From contig CM054058.1 of NCBI GenBank assembly GCA_028641055.1, forward strand, positions 239,244,187 to 239,308,186: 64,000 nucleotides of DNA, given 5' to 3'. Position 1 is the stretch's first letter; each line of letters opens with the position of its first letter. Positions 12,416-24,127 of this stretch are shown here, piece by piece. The DNA is from Alopecurus myosuroides (lineage: Eukaryota; Streptophyta; Magnoliopsida; Poales; Poaceae). The notes beneath the pieces were generated by a model, which was not told where the DNA came from, made no database searches, and worked only from the letters and a program-made list of their open reading frames with translations. A program made the translations under genes and the position numbers.

Positions 12416-12916
12416 CTAATGCATCCGCGTTCCAATTTTCTTCCCTTTTGATGTGAAGTACCTCAAATCCAAGGAAACAAATCCAAACTCATCCACCGTT
12501 CTCCGATATTCGGCCATGATGGGGCTTTTGGCATCCCAGATTTGGTTTACCTGATGCTGTACCATATCTGAGTCACCATAGCATAATATGCGTTTGACGC
12601 CTATTTCTTTTGCAATATGCAAGCCATGAAGCAAAGCTTTGTATTCTGCCACGATATTACTAGCGTTGAAGTGTATCTGCAATACATACTCCATAATGTC
12701 ACCTTTTGGGGATTTTAGCACTACACCAGCTCCATCGCCTTCTTTCATCTTGGATCCACCAAAGTGCATGATCCAGTATTCCGACACCGACATTGGTGTG
12801 TTCTCCATTGCTTCTGTCCAATCTGCGACAAAATCTGCCAACACCTGGGATTTAATAGCCGTCCGAAGTTGGTACTTAATGTCAAACGCAGCTAGCTCGA
12901 TGCCCCACTTGGCTAC
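12416..12916 (-). pseudogene. Second (archaeal-type) RNase H domain of the Tat element
   Basis: An additional RNase H after the RT-linked one is diagnostic for Tat elements. The segment follows the RT stop and reads LADFVADWTEAME, YWIMHFGGSKMKEGDGAG, IVAEYKALLHGL and CYGDSDMVQHQ. The first catalytic Asp, normally in a FDGS motif, is Gly here (FGGS), while the Glu (AEYKAL) and the middle Asp (GDSD) remain. The last Asp region (NADALARMGS) is in a different frame from about 12470 on, so there is an indel. Inactivity is inferred from both lesions. Confidence 0.8.
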
Positions 12917-14149
12917 TCAGCATGTTGCGTCTGCATTGTTAATGATATCCCCTAGTGGTGCTTTACTTACCACTGTTATGGAATGCACTTGGAAATAATG
13001 GCGGAGTTTTCTAGATGCGAAAAACACGCCATATGCCAGTTTTTGATAGTGTGGATACCTTTGCTTTGACTCGGAGAAAACTTCACTAACATAGTATACA
13101 TGATGCTGGTCCAGTATACTTTGTTCTTCTTTCCGCCTTTCCACAATTATCACAGCGCTAATAACCCTGTTTAATGCCGTAAGATACAACAACATAGGTT
13201 CTTCGTCTTTTCGCGATGCCAAAATCGGTGCTTTCATCAAGGTCTTTTTTAGTTGTGTTAATGCTTTATCCGCCTCTTTTGTCCACTCAAATTTGTCGGA
13301 TTTCTTCAACAATTTGTATAATGGCAGAGCTTTGTCTCCTAGCAGGCTTATAAACCTGCTGACTGCCGCTGCAGAACCCTTCAATCTTTGCACATCTTTT
13401 AAGCATGTAGACTTTGTGATGTTCAGGATTGCCTTGATCTTTTCCGGGTTTACTTCTATTCCTCTGTGAGAAACGATAAAACCCAGAAATTTTCCCGAGG
13501 GAACCCCGAATACGCACTTTAATGGATTCAACTTCATTTTATAAGTGCGCAAATTTTCGAAAGTTTCTCGTAGATCTTCAAGGAGTGTATCTTTTTCCTT
13601 GGAAACGACGACAATGTCGTCCACGTAAATGTGAACATTTTTGCCAATCTGACTATGCAAACAACATTGCATGCAACGCTGGTAAGTTGCACTCGCGCTC
13701 TTCAGGCCAAAAGGCATGGTTATATAATAGTATGTTCCATACGGGGTTATGAAGGAAGTTTTGATTTGATCTTCTTCCCTCATACGTATTTGATGGTACC
13801 CGGAATAAGCATCCAAGAAGCATAAAAGCTCAGAGCCAGCAGTGGCATCTATTATTTGATCGATTCGCGGTAATGCGAACCTATCTTTTGGACACAACTT
13901 GTTCAGGCCAGTGTAATCGATACACATCCTAAGAACAGTACAATCTTTCTTCGGGACTAATACTGGGTTCGTAGACCAGTCAGTATGTATAACTTCCCGG
14001 ATAAAATCAGCTGCTAAAATCCGGATAATTTCCTTGCCTATAGCCTTCCGTCTTCTTCCATCAAAACGACGGAGACCTTGTTTGACGGGTTTTGAACCTG
14101 GAATTACCTTCAATTGGTGCTCAGCAAGTTCCCTGGGTACTCCTGGCAT
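12917..14149 (-). pseudogene. Tat-lineage reverse transcriptase and RNase H
   Basis: Long open stretch of about 410 codons. RT motifs in order: WSTNPVLVPKKD, MCIDYTGLNKLCPKD, FLDAYSGYHQI, ITMPFGLKSASATYQR and the catalytic YVDDIVV, followed by KLNPLKCVFGV and GFIVSHRGIEVNPEKI. The RT-type RNase H follows (APILASRKDEEPMLLYL, VYYVSEVFSESKQRYP, LRHYF). All catalytic Asp residues of RT are visible. A TGA at the C-terminus (after NADATC) cuts it from the second RNase H; in this family the position is usually Arg, consistent with CGA to TGA. The RT domain itself is the best preserved part of the element. Confidence 0.92.
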
Positions 14150-14212
14150 GCCCGCAGGATCCTAGGCAAAAATAACCCAGTTCTCACGGAGGAACTCGAT
14201 GAGCGCGCTTTC

Positions 14213-14713
14213 CTATTTATCGGTCATCCATGTTCCCACTATAACAGTCGGACCTTTGGGATCGAGGATAACCTGTCTTGTGTTCTCAGAAGCTTTGAAG
14301 CTATCTTCTGGCAACCGGCTTTCTTTTCCTGCCGGCATTTCCATCGGTGATACTTCCTTTGCCAGCTCTTTTAGTTCTTTCTTTGCTATTACTTTTTCAG
14401 GACAAAGGGTGTTTCCTTTTTCCAGCTTGTTAGCCAAGATTTTTTCCTGTCGGAAATGTTCTCTTTCTTCGAAGGTGACGTCTAGGGAAATTTCTCCTAG
14501 GGAACGTGCTTGCCTGCCGGGAACGATGTCGTGGAAATGTATGTTGCTATGTTTGAGCTAGGTCGCAGAGATTCGCAGATGCTCCAGTGTATCCAAGTAC
14601 ATAATATTGATACTGGATCCTCCATCCATCAACACTCTTTTTAGCCTAGTGTTTTGAACAATAGGGCTTACGATTAGAGCTTGTGTGCCGGGTTCTGGGA
14701 TATTCCCGGGATG
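14213..14713 (-). pseudogene. Tat-lineage protease segment and PR-RT linker
   Basis: Retropepsin core VLMDGGSSINIMYLDTLEHL is readable around 14575-14640, the DGG variant of the active site seen in Tat elements. Upstream PGNIPEPGTQALIVSPIVQ belongs to the same fold. Stops occur before it (PIT then TAG near 14727) and after it (near 14561). The linker (LEKGNTLCPEKVIAKKELKE, VILDPKGPTVIVGTWM) leads to RT. The protease would cut the polyprotein in the virus-like particle; here it is interrupted. Confidence 0.75.
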
Positions 14714-14725
14714 ATCTGACTGATC

Positions 14726-17587
14726 CTAGGTAATTGGCCTATTGGAATACTTTAAAAATTTGGGCGTTGGTGGGACCACCGCGTTTATTTCTCGAAGTGT
14801 TCGCTTTGCCTGTTTTGCTGAAGGAGTTGCCAGGAAAGTTAAATTGCATTCTCCATCGACTCTCGGGAATTTTGGTTCGCCTTTTCGCTGATGTTCCTGG
14901 ATTTTTTCATCAGTGTCCGATTCACTGTCTTCTTTTTCATATTTTGGTTTTTGCTTGGAGAATTTCCTCTTGTAGTTCTTTCCCTTGTTCCCGGATCCTG
15001 CAGCGCCCTTCATGTGCTTATTGAGGCGACACTGCGCATTGGTGTGGGTAGGCTTCCCAAATTGCGAATGGTGGACACAGTTTTCCGACTTAATCTTTTC
15101 CCACTCTTCCTTAGAATAAGAGATAGGTTCTGTGCTTCTTCCTTTCCATTTGCCACCATAATCCTTTCCAAAGGTTAAATTTACTTCTTTGGGTTTTGTC
15201 TGTGCTTCTGGAGTAGTCTTCTTTTCAGAGCGAGGCGTCTTTTTGGCCTGAACCAAAGCATCAATATTTCCACCTCTCGCTGTGATGTCATCTTCGGCCG
15301 CTGCGTGCTCATTGGCTGTAGTAAGCATAGATCCGAGATCTTTGTGCTCCTTTGAACCAACCATGAACGGTACGAGGCCAGGTTTTAGTCCATTGATGAA
15401 AGCATGCATTGATTGTACATCACTTACTCCAGAGCAGCTGTTTTTCATTGATGTCCATCTTGATATAAAGTTGACATACGACTCGTCTTCAAATTGGACA
15501 CAGCGATTTAGCTGGTTGATGCTCTTAGGGCGTTTATATGTACCCCGGAAGTGCTAAGCGAACACTTTAGCCATATCATCCCAGCTATCCACTGTTCTTG
15601 ACGGAAGCCCGTTAATCCAATCTCTGGCTCCGTCCATCAATATTAGGAGGACGAATTATACTGCTTCCAGGTCTGTTCCCTTGTTGATCTGGACGGCAGT
15701 ATAGTAATCTGAAAGCCATGTATCCGGGTTTGTACTTCCGGTATACTTTTGATAAGTTGGACCAACTTTGCCAAAGCCAGAATGTAGAGTTATTCTTCGG
15801 ATCCTGTCAGTGAAACACTTAGGTCCAAAGTATAGATCATCTCTTTCCGCCTTATCGGCGTGTGCGGAATATCTACCGGCTGAATGGACAGAAGGGGATC
15901 TGCTCCTTTCTGGCCCATTGTTGCGCGAATGCGCTCTTCCGGGATTATCCCTGTTTCGTCCGTTATCGTGTCCTTTGGAATGAGGCAGAGTTCTACTCCT
16001 TGGCCTTTCCTTATTCCTAGGAGGAGTATGGGACCTTTCACGTCTGTGAGGATTTTCATGTCTTCCGGCTTTTTCAGCAGGGCGTCTCGGAGGCGGCATC
16101 ATTTTTCCGTCTTTCTGGTTTTGTTCCTCCCGGTCTTTATGATCGCGGGGTATATTTCCGCCTTTCGGCATATGAGATCCTGTTCTGGACGCTTCATCCC
16201 TATTGTCCGGGATTTTCTTTTCAATTTTAGGATCTCCTTTCTTCTCTTTAGAATCGCCTGAATCTCCAGGTTCGCCGGGTCCAGGTGCTCCAGCGGCGCA
16301 TGTGGCGGTTTTGCATAGGGACGATTCATCATGCAACTTCCCTGATCTTGCATGCCCTCGCTGTTGCTATTGCAATGCCTTTCCTAAGAAAGCATACACC
16401 CCCTGCAGCTTTTTGTTGTTGGAGTACAAATCAGCATTGAGGATGGCGAATGCGGCTTCCGCGTTTTCAGCTGCGGTCTTATAGATCCGTTCACCCTTGG
16501 CGTTTACGCCGTCAACCTGTCGTTGCCAGGAAGGGTTTTGGAACCGTTCCTTTGCTGGCGGTACATCCGGCCTTGTGATTCTGGGTAGTCTCGTGGGTTT
16601 TATTCCGGATATATTCCGTCTTTCGAATTCTTCAATTTCCTCTTGCTTTGCTTTCACAGCAGCTTGGGCTTTGAAGAGATTTTCTTGCGATCGGAATAGT
16701 TGTTGCTGTTGCCGCATAATGGCTTGCCTTCTGGCCTACATCACTTCTGGTGGATCGTATGGTCCAACCGAGGTTTCGATCAGATTGATCTCGTCCTGCT
16801 CCGACAGTTCAGGGACAGGGATATGCTTCTTTTTCTTCTCCACAGGTGTGACCCCGCTTGCTCCTCCTGCTTCCAGGTTTTGGCTAGCATTATCTGCTAA
16901 CCTTTTCTTCTGGAGTTTGTACTGGAGTTTCTTGGTAGTCTTCTTTTTCTTCTTGGAAGAGGGAGGTTTTTTATCAGGTTCTTCCTCTGTCAATTCCTTG
17001 ACATCGGGGTAAATAGGGCTGTTTTCACCCTCCTCTCTTTCCTCATCTGGTGGAGGTGTTTTGGGGTCTTCATCGCTTTCAGCATCCGAGTTATCAGTCG
17101 GTTTTGCCATAAGCACTTGATGGAAACCCCCTTGCATAGATTTGACCTTTCTTTCGAAAGCGTCTTCATCTTCGTCTTCTGAATCTATGTCTTCAGATCC
17201 AGGTTCCGACTCCAATCTTGCCTCTATGGCAGCTAGTACAGAATCGGCTTCCGAGTTCGTCATCGTGTCGATGGGTGTCGGATCTTCCACCTTTGTTGTG
17301 TGATTGTTTTCTTCTGCCTCTTCCACGAGATTGCTTTCATCGGTGTTTTCGGCGATCTCGGATTGCACCATACCAATAAAGTGAGATCTGATTGCGGGCA
17401 TCTTCGAAGAGGCAGCAAGTTCAGAAGGATATTGGCGATCTGAGCAAAACCCGGCATCATAGTTTTCTTCAACTGGGTATAGGGCGGGTGAGATAAATAT
17501 ACTTCCACCACAGAATCCCATTGCCTCTGCAGTTAATCCGATAAAGATGTTTGTAGATCCAATCAGTAAAACGCAGGCACTTACCAT
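14726..17587 (-). pseudogene. Tat-lineage gag with several in-frame stops
   Basis: Gag forms the particle that packages element RNA. The N-terminal part (17587-16738) is acidic and low-complexity (SEDIDSEDEDEDAFERK) with a Lys-rich patch (SSKKKKKTTKK). The central part is Arg/Pro-rich (HRRERSHTPPRNKERPRSRT). The retrotransposon gag core follows from about 15760 (KYTGSTNPDTWLSDYYTAVQ, GARDWINGLP, HFRGTYKRPKSI, MHAFINGLKPGLVPFM). A degenerate zinc knuckle CVHHSQFGKPTHTNAQC ends it. Stops lie near 16737, 16360, 15656 and 15555; each sits where a Gln codon fits. Apart from these, the sequence can be read through in long matching blocks. Confidence 0.82.
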
Positions 17588-17724
17588 ATGATTCTATGCT
17601 GGCATGTACGATCCGTTGTCGAGGAAGCGCACGACGTCGTTGTCGAATTCCAAGCTTCCGACAGTTATGGTACTGCCGATTCCGTCGAGTATCCCCGATC
17701 GAAACATAACGCCTGACGTCGCTG

Positions 17725-17742
17725 GCCCCACGGTGGGCGCCA
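17725..17742 (-). other. Primer-binding site of the Tat element
   Basis: On minus, TGGCGCCCACCGTGGGGC begins two bases inside the 5' LTR end. It resembles PBS sequences of other grass Tat-type elements; I did not determine the tRNA. Confidence 0.7.
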
Positions 17743-17744
17743 AC

Positions 17745-18287
17745 TGTCGAGACATCGTAGTAGAGTTCATAGACTGGGGTACCATGAGCCTACGGGTAGA
17801 AACGAGGGGGGACGTGGTAGCACAACAACTAGGAACACCAAATTTACCTAGGTTCGGTACGTCGCAACTTAGCCGGCGTTCCTACTCCTGCAATCTCACT
17901 AAATCAGAGCTGAAGCCTGAAGTATACAAAGTACAATGTGACTAGGTTTCGCTAACTCGGCGAGGATCAACTTCTCGGAGAGTTGGCTTCTAGCTAATTG
18001 TTCTCTCTGTTCTTCTCCTACGTCCAGCTTTATATAATAGCCGGGTTAGGACTTACAGAAAGAAAACCTAGAAGACTACGGAAAGTATCCTAACTTGGCA
18101 GGAATCCGTCTTCTACTCCAAGCCGCACCACTTTGCGCTGTGGTCCGGGTTCTTCTAGAATCCGGCTTCTGTGCGTCAGCTTACTGGGCCGCCTAATGGA
18201 CTGTGATCCATTACCAATCAGGCCACCCTGGTAATCCGGCTCTTTAGGACTATGCCAGATATACCCCTACTCAGTATATATCCGACA
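17745..18287 (-). repeat. Tat-lineage 5' LTR (right copy, 543 bp)
   Basis: Direct repeat of 6092-6637 with about 20 substitutions and a 4-bp deletion near 18098. On minus it runs TGTCGGATATATACTGAG to CGATGTCTCGACA and contains ATTATATAAAGCCGG near 18040-18025 as a TATA box for gag-pol. Confidence 0.93.
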
Positions 18288-18292
18288 CGTAC

Positions 18293-19021
18293 TGTATTTT
18301 CTGTTTACTATTCGTTGACATAAGCATACACCTCTCTCAAAATTAGACACTCCTCCATGGTATGTGATTGTTGGCAGGCACCCGAGGATTCGGTTAGCCA
18401 TAGTTTGTGTAATAAAGGTTGGGAGGAGTGTCAACCATTTTATGCCTATGTTTAATAAAATAAAAAGCTCTAGCACATGAGTTGATCCATGATTCCCTCT
18501 TCGAAGGGCCTTTCTTTTACTTTTATGTCGAGTCTCCATCTTCTATTTGTATGCACAGTTGAGAGAGCATGGTTGCCATTCTGAGTTTAATGTGCATTTG
18601 TCCTAGAAACATTATTAATTGATTCATGATGTGTTATTGTTTGTTCTCTAATTATTTGTTCTAGTCTTCCTAATGAAATTTGAAGGTGTCCTGACATTTA
18701 TGTTTTGCCCCACTCTTAAGGACAAGCGAAATATCACTTTGCCATGTTATATATATGCTTGAAACAAACGTATATCTTTCAAGTGCATTATGATTCATGA
18801 TCTTTTATTTTTGTTACTTATCATGATGCAAGTTGATTTCTATGCTTTATTGTTAGAATTTTATTCATCATGCTTGTGTTTAAGTTCTGTGATCTCAACT
18901 ATGCTTATGCTTTTACAATTTAGATGAATCAAGTTCATGTTGGTAGCATGTCATTTCAGAAATTATGTGTTTTTTATCGTTTATCTACTCGAGGACGAGT
19001 AGGAACTAAGCTTGGTGATGT
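18293..19021 (+). mobile_element. E1 non-coding internal region (right part) and polypurine tract
   Basis: Continuation of 4046-6086 after the Tat insertion; the corresponding inverted tract in E2 is about 20733-21360. It ends with CTCGAGGACGAGTAGGAACT and AAGCTTGGTGATGT, the polypurine tract before the LTR. No coding sequence. Confidence 0.72.
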
Positions 19022-20599
19022 TGATACATCATAAACGTATCTATAATTTCTGATGTTCCATGTTGTTTTAATGGCATATGCTACATGTTTTCTTTACACT
19101 TTATGTCATTTTTATCGATTTTCCGGACTAACCTATTGACAAGATACCATAGAGCCAGTTCCCTGTTTTCTACTGTTTTTTTCAGAAAAATTGTTCTGGA
19201 AATATTCTCGGAATTGGAAAATTCGAAGCCCGAAAGTCTTAGAATTCCCGAAGTTTCCACGAAGTCCCGAAGAGGCCCGGAGGGGGCCACACCATAGGGC
19301 GGTGCGCCCCCTGGCCGCGCCGGGGGGTGGTGTGGGCCCCTCGGGCATCCACCGCCATCGCCCTTTCGCCTATTTATTCCCCCTGATACGTCAACCCTCA
19401 AAATGTACCACTTTGTCTCGATAAACACGCGAGGCCGCCGTCATCGTCAACCCGAGACCGGGAGGGTTCTGGAGCTCTCCCCAGCACCCTGTCGGGAGGG
19501 GAATTCATCACCGGAGGGGTCTACACTACCATGCCCGCCTCCGGAGTGATGCGTGAGTAGTTCATCCTTGGACTACGGGTCCATAGTAGTAAATAGATGG
19601 TTGTACTCTCCAACTTATGCCTCATGTTTAGATCTCGTGAGCTGCCTCACATGATCGAGATCATCTATTTGTAATGTTGCATGTTGTGTTTGCTGGGATC
19701 CGATGATTATTGAATGCTATGTCTATTGATTATCAATCTACCATGATATGTATTATCTTGCATGCTCTCCGTTGTTAGTAGATGCTCTGGCCAAGTAGAT
19801 GCTAGTGACTCCAAGAGGGAGTATTTATGCTCGATAGTGGGTTCATGCCTCCTTTGCATCTGTGCTCGAGTGACAGAAACGTGACGGATGGAGGATGTGT
19901 TGTTCCCATTAGGGAGAAAACAACGATGTTTACTTTGTTTACATTGTTTACATTATACACTTTGATTACTACGATTATCCGTTGCTTGCAACTTAATACC
20001 CAACGTTTGTTCGGATGATATTCGAATGGTGGATTATTAGTCATAGATGCAGTTGGATGATGATATATGTATTTTGTTGTAATGCCCGCATGAATCTCAT
20101 AGTAATTTTTATGTCATGCATGTTCTTTATCTGTCAATTGCCCAGCTGTAATTTGTTCACCACACATGTTAGCTATCTTTTATGGAGAGACACCTCTAGT
20201 GAACTGTGGACCCCGGTCCATTTTCTCATTCTGATAATACACACACTGCTTCCACTGCTTTCACACACTGCTTCCACTGTTTTCACACTTCTGCTACTGT
20301 TTTCATACTATTCTCATATTATTTTCCACACCATACATTTAACCTCTTTGTTATCTGCAAAACCGGTGATATTGACAACCTCACTGCTTCGTTGGGGCAA
20401 AGTGAATTCTTTGTGTTGTGTAGGTTCCACGTTGCTGCTGAACTGGTAGTGCGCCCTGCCATCTCAGCTGCATCAACCTTCTGAAGTTACTCCTTCCTCC
20501 TACTGGTCGATTCAACCGTGGTTTGTTTCTGAGGGAGAACTTGCTGTTGTGCTCATCAAACCTTCCTCTTGGGGTCTCCCAACGAGTGCAAGTCCTGCA
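19022..20599 (+). repeat. 3' LTR of E1 (Athila-type, about 1.58 kb)
   Basis: Starts TGATACATCATAAACG and ends about 20599 (AAGTCCTGCA). It shares order and sequence with the inverted E2 LTR: the GC-rich block near 19270-19360, GAGTAGTTCATCCTTGGACT, the AGTATTTATGCTCGATAGTG block and the ...CCTTCCTCTTGGGGTCTCCC tail. It abuts an inverted LTR stub of E2. Confidence 0.78.
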
Positions 20600-20606
20600 C
20601 ATAAGA

Positions 20607-20732
20607 CATCTTGTCAATAGGTTAGTCCCTGGAAATCGATAAAAATGACATAAAGTGTAAGGAAAACATGTAACAAATGGCATGAAAACAACATGGAACA
20701 TCGGAAATTAAGGATACGTTTATGACATATCA
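20607..20732 (-). repeat. Truncated 3' LTR of E2 (first ~126 bp only)
   Basis: Read on minus from 20732: TGATATGTCATAAACG and on to CCTATTGACAAGATG, matching the first ~125 bp of the E1 LTR. Homology stops at 20607, seven bases after the E1 LTR ends. The rest of this LTR is missing from the window. Confidence 0.75.
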
Positions 20733-23375
20733 ACATCCCCGAGCTTAGTTCCTACTCGTCCTCGAGTAGGTAAACGATAAAAACAAATAATTTCTAAGGT
20801 GACATGGTACCAACATAAACTTGATCATCTAAATTGTAAAAGCATAAGTATAGCTGAGATCATAGATCTTTGAACACAAGCATGATAGATATAATTTTAA
20901 CAATGAAACATAGCAATCACTTTGCATCATGAAAAGTAACACAAATAAAATATCATGAATAATAGTGCACTCGAAAGTTATACGTTTGTTTCAAGCATAG
21001 ATAAAACATATCAAAGTGATATTTGGCTTGTCCTTAAGAGTGCGACAAACCATGAATGCTAGGACACCTTCAAAGTTTAAGAGGAAGACTAGAACAAATA
21101 GTTTGAGAACAAATAATAACACATCATGAATCAATTAATATGTTTCTGGGACAAATTCACACTAAACTCAGAATGGCAACTATGCTCTCTCAATCGTGTA
21201 TAAAGTTAGAAGATGGAGACTCTACATAAAAGTAAAAGAAAGGCCCTTCGCAGAGGGAAGCAGGGATCACTCATGTGCTAGAGCTTTTTTATTTTATTAA
21301 ACAAAGGTATTGAAAACATTTTTTAGAGAGGTGTATACTTATGTCAACTAATGGTAAACAGAAAATACAATACGTCACAAGCCAACTAGACTTCACAAGA
21401 GCGGCTCCCATAGAAGGACGCATCTGGGTAGACGGTCACCCCTCTTTCTCTTTTGTTTACACAATTATGCTTTGACTGATAAATCAGGGGCAAAAATAGT
21501 GAAGATAATTTGTTGTATAAAGTTTGGGGTTGGGCACCCTGCCGCCAGCTTTCAATCAATTGGATAAGCGTATGAAGCCACTAGTCCAGGGTGTGAAAGT
21601 CCAATCATGAAGTGAGATAAAGATTCTCTATTTACGTCCTCATGAGCTAAAACAGGAGCATAAAACAGGAGTAATTTTGAAAGTTTTAAAGGTAACACAT
21701 GAGAAGTTGACTTTGGAGTGGCAGTTAAATACCGTATGTAGGTAGGTATGGTGGACATATATGGCATACTTTGGTGTTTTGGAGTTGGATGCACGAGTAG
21801 ATCTTATACTCAGTACAGGTGGAGGCTAGCAAAAGACTGGGAGCGACAAATCAAGAGAGCAATAATGGTCATAATCATGCATAGCGACAAAAACATCATT
21901 AATCAAAGCATAAAGGGTACTACAAGTTCAAAAACTAAATGATCATAGAGGCTATAATTGACTGTTTTGTAGTCATAAACATGGTGTAAGCATGCGTCAA
22001 GTCAACCAAATAAAACATTCAAAGGAGAACACCGCAAATTTATGCTTCAATATGACAACAACAACTCACGATTCTTTCAATGGCAAATTAAACACCCTCA
22101 GCTATTTGAGACAAGTCATGCTACAAAAATAACCACTAGGCTTATAATTTAAATAACATCTAGCATGATATGAAAACGTCTAGCCATAGTCTATACAAGC
22201 TTCTATTTGCACCGTTATAAGCACGGAAACTATACTACTGGTTTCCAACACCAAGCATTTTATACTAGAAAAAAAACTCTCCAAGAGATACAACAACTAA
22301 GAAAGAGAGTACTAACATAAATCTACTAAAACTAACAGTTTTGAATAAGAGATGCAAGAAAAACAGGAGCTAAAAAGGAATTTTGCAGCAACTAGAAGAA
22401 AACTAAAAAGCGGAGCGTGTCTCTCTCCCAAACAAAAATGCTAGGTTCCAACAATATTATTGCAGCAAGGAAAATAAAACAAAACAAAATAAAAACACAC
22501 AAACTATCCAAGTAAATTTTATATGATGTGACCGAGTAAAAATATAGTTTCACTAGAAGTGACCCGATAAATTGTTGATGAAGAAGGGGATGCCTAGGGC
22601 CTCCCCAAGATTAGACGCTTGAGTATTCTTAGAATTTTCTCGGATGAACCACGGGGGCATCCCTAAGCTTTGACCTTGCACTCTTCTTGATCACATTATA
22701 TCACCCTCTTCTCTTGACCATTGAAAACTTCTTTCACACCACACAAAAAGTAATTCACATTAGAGGGTTAGTGCAACAATAAAAAATCCATGAGTTCTGC
22801 ATGGGCAAAAGTGATATTGATAATTTTAAACATTAGCTATAGCCACTGATGTTTTGTGGAGCAAATAAATCCACTCGACATAGTAAAAGAGCAAATGCAA
22901 AAAGGAAATGGCAGAATCTGCCAAAACCAGAACAATCTGTAATGACGATTTTTTTCGGGGAACGTAAGTTGCTCAGATAGAAAAACATAAAGAACGAAAA
23001 AGTTTTGAAATTATCTTAGGAATAAGTGCAAAAAGTTTCAGATTATTTTGATCTTTCTGTAATTTATACGATTGTTTACGGTTGACAGCAGAAATCTGTT
23101 TCCTGCGCAGAAACTCAGAACCAACTCCAACTTTTGCTAGAAACTTCACTTGGCACAACTCATACATGAAAATAAATATACAAAGGAATTTATACAGAAG
23201 TATACAACCCCTTGGATCAAAGAAAACAGAGAAAAACAAAGCAAAAAATAATACCATGAGTTATCTCCCAAGAAGTGTTTTTCTTTAACGCCTTTTAGCT
23301 AGGCCCAGGAAAATGGAATCAAGTAATTTCAAAAGGAGAGGCATTCAAATCAAGATAAGGAAATTCATCAATAAT
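20733..23375 (-). mobile_element. E2 non-coding internal region
   Basis: Inverted homologue of the E1 spacer: the polypurine side (ACATCCCCGAGCTTAG) is at 20733 and the gag side at 23375. Recognisable shared blocks are CAATTGATAG-like repeats near 21555, GCGGCTCCCATAGAAGG near 21400 and TTTCCTGCGCAGAAACTC near 23098. No RT or integrase was found in any frame. Confidence 0.72.
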
Positions 23376-23969
23376 TCATTGTATTTTATCTAAATGAGTT
23401 TGAGATGTTCCTCTTTTAGAACTTTTAGGTTTACTACTCTCATCAAATAAATTTTCAGGAACAATCCAATCAAAATTCTTTTCTTGGGATTCATGCAGTG
23501 CTAGCAATTTAAAAGGGATTGGTATTTTCATCTCCTTTTCACTTTTAGGTTCAGCTTTTTCAAGATCACCAACAACGTCTACACATGAGCCTAGTGTATT
23601 GAAACGACCAGAACCTTTTCTAGCTTCTATAGCAACATCTCCAAATTCATTAAGCATGGTTTCTAAGATAAATTTTCTTTTTTCAATATCTTCATTATTA
23701 TTCAAGTTGAGGAACATTTGCTACAGTACGGGGTGAAGGTTAACAAACCTAGCTTCTAACATGTGAATTAAATAAGTTGCAGCAGTTTCATAATTTGGAG
23801 AAAGTTCTATTATGGATTTCTCCTCAAAACTTTCATGCTTACTAACATGATTAAAGAATTCTTTAATGGTATCCTTTCCAAGTATAGAACCACTAGCTAC
23901 TGGTAGATCTTTCAGGGTAGACTTAGGGAGCATCATGATGAAGAATAACAACGAGGTAAAAAATAACAA
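23376..23969 (-). pseudogene. E2 gag remnant
   Basis: Two adjoining frames separated by a stop near 23720. The N-terminal piece contains MMLPKSTLKDLPVASGSI, FFNHVSKHESFEEKS and TAATYLIHMLEARFVNLHP. The second contains NEDIEKRKFILETMLNEFGD and KNFDWIVPENLFDE. Position after the PBS and LTR (24104-24128) and the MMLPKST-type start support gag of the Athila-type family. Protease, RT and integrase are absent. It is a different portion of gag from that kept in E1, so the two copies do not overlap in coding sequence. Confidence 0.6.
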
Positions 23970-24103
23970 CTAGAATAAGAACTAATTTTTTTGTGTTCTT
24001 GATAAAGAGAAGCAAACAAGACAAAATAAAATAAACTAAGCAAAACTAAAACAAAGTAAAGAGATTGGAAGTGAGAGACTCCCCTTGCAGAAATTCTCTT
24101 CTT

Positions 24104-24120
24104 CCCCGGCAACGGCGCTA
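24104..24120 (-). other. Primer-binding site of E2
   Basis: On minus, TAGCGCCGTTGCCGGGG follows the LTR end by a few bases. Its GGCGCCGTTGCCGGGG-type core is the usual PBS block of pooid Athila-type elements, with one change (T-A for T-G-G at the start). Confidence 0.65.
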
Positions 24121-24127
24121 GAAAACT

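Larger units (their letters stand above)
6087..18292 (-). mobile_element. Complete Tat-lineage Ty3/Gypsy retrotransposon with 5-bp TSD
   Basis: The target duplication CGTAC is at 6087-6091 and 18288-18292; the element proper is 6092-18287 (12,196 bp). The coding strand is minus: 5' LTR 17745-18287, PBS 17725-17742, gag, protease, RT-RNase H, a second RNase H and integrase down to 11108, then a long spacer, a polypurine tract beside 6638, and the 3' LTR 6092-6637. The spacer holds an antisense intron-containing gene. The second RNase H plus an extra ORF between integrase and the 3' LTR is the hallmark of the Tat lineage. LTRs differ by about 20 substitutions by eye (~3.7%), roughly 1.4 Myr at 1.3e-8 per site per year. 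All frames are broken, so it is not autonomous now. Confidence 0.93.

Noticed and set aside
17527..17587. 58-bp intron at the gag start (GTAAGT to TGCAG)
   Set aside because: Shorter than usual plant introns, and the frame on both sides is already damaged; not supportable.
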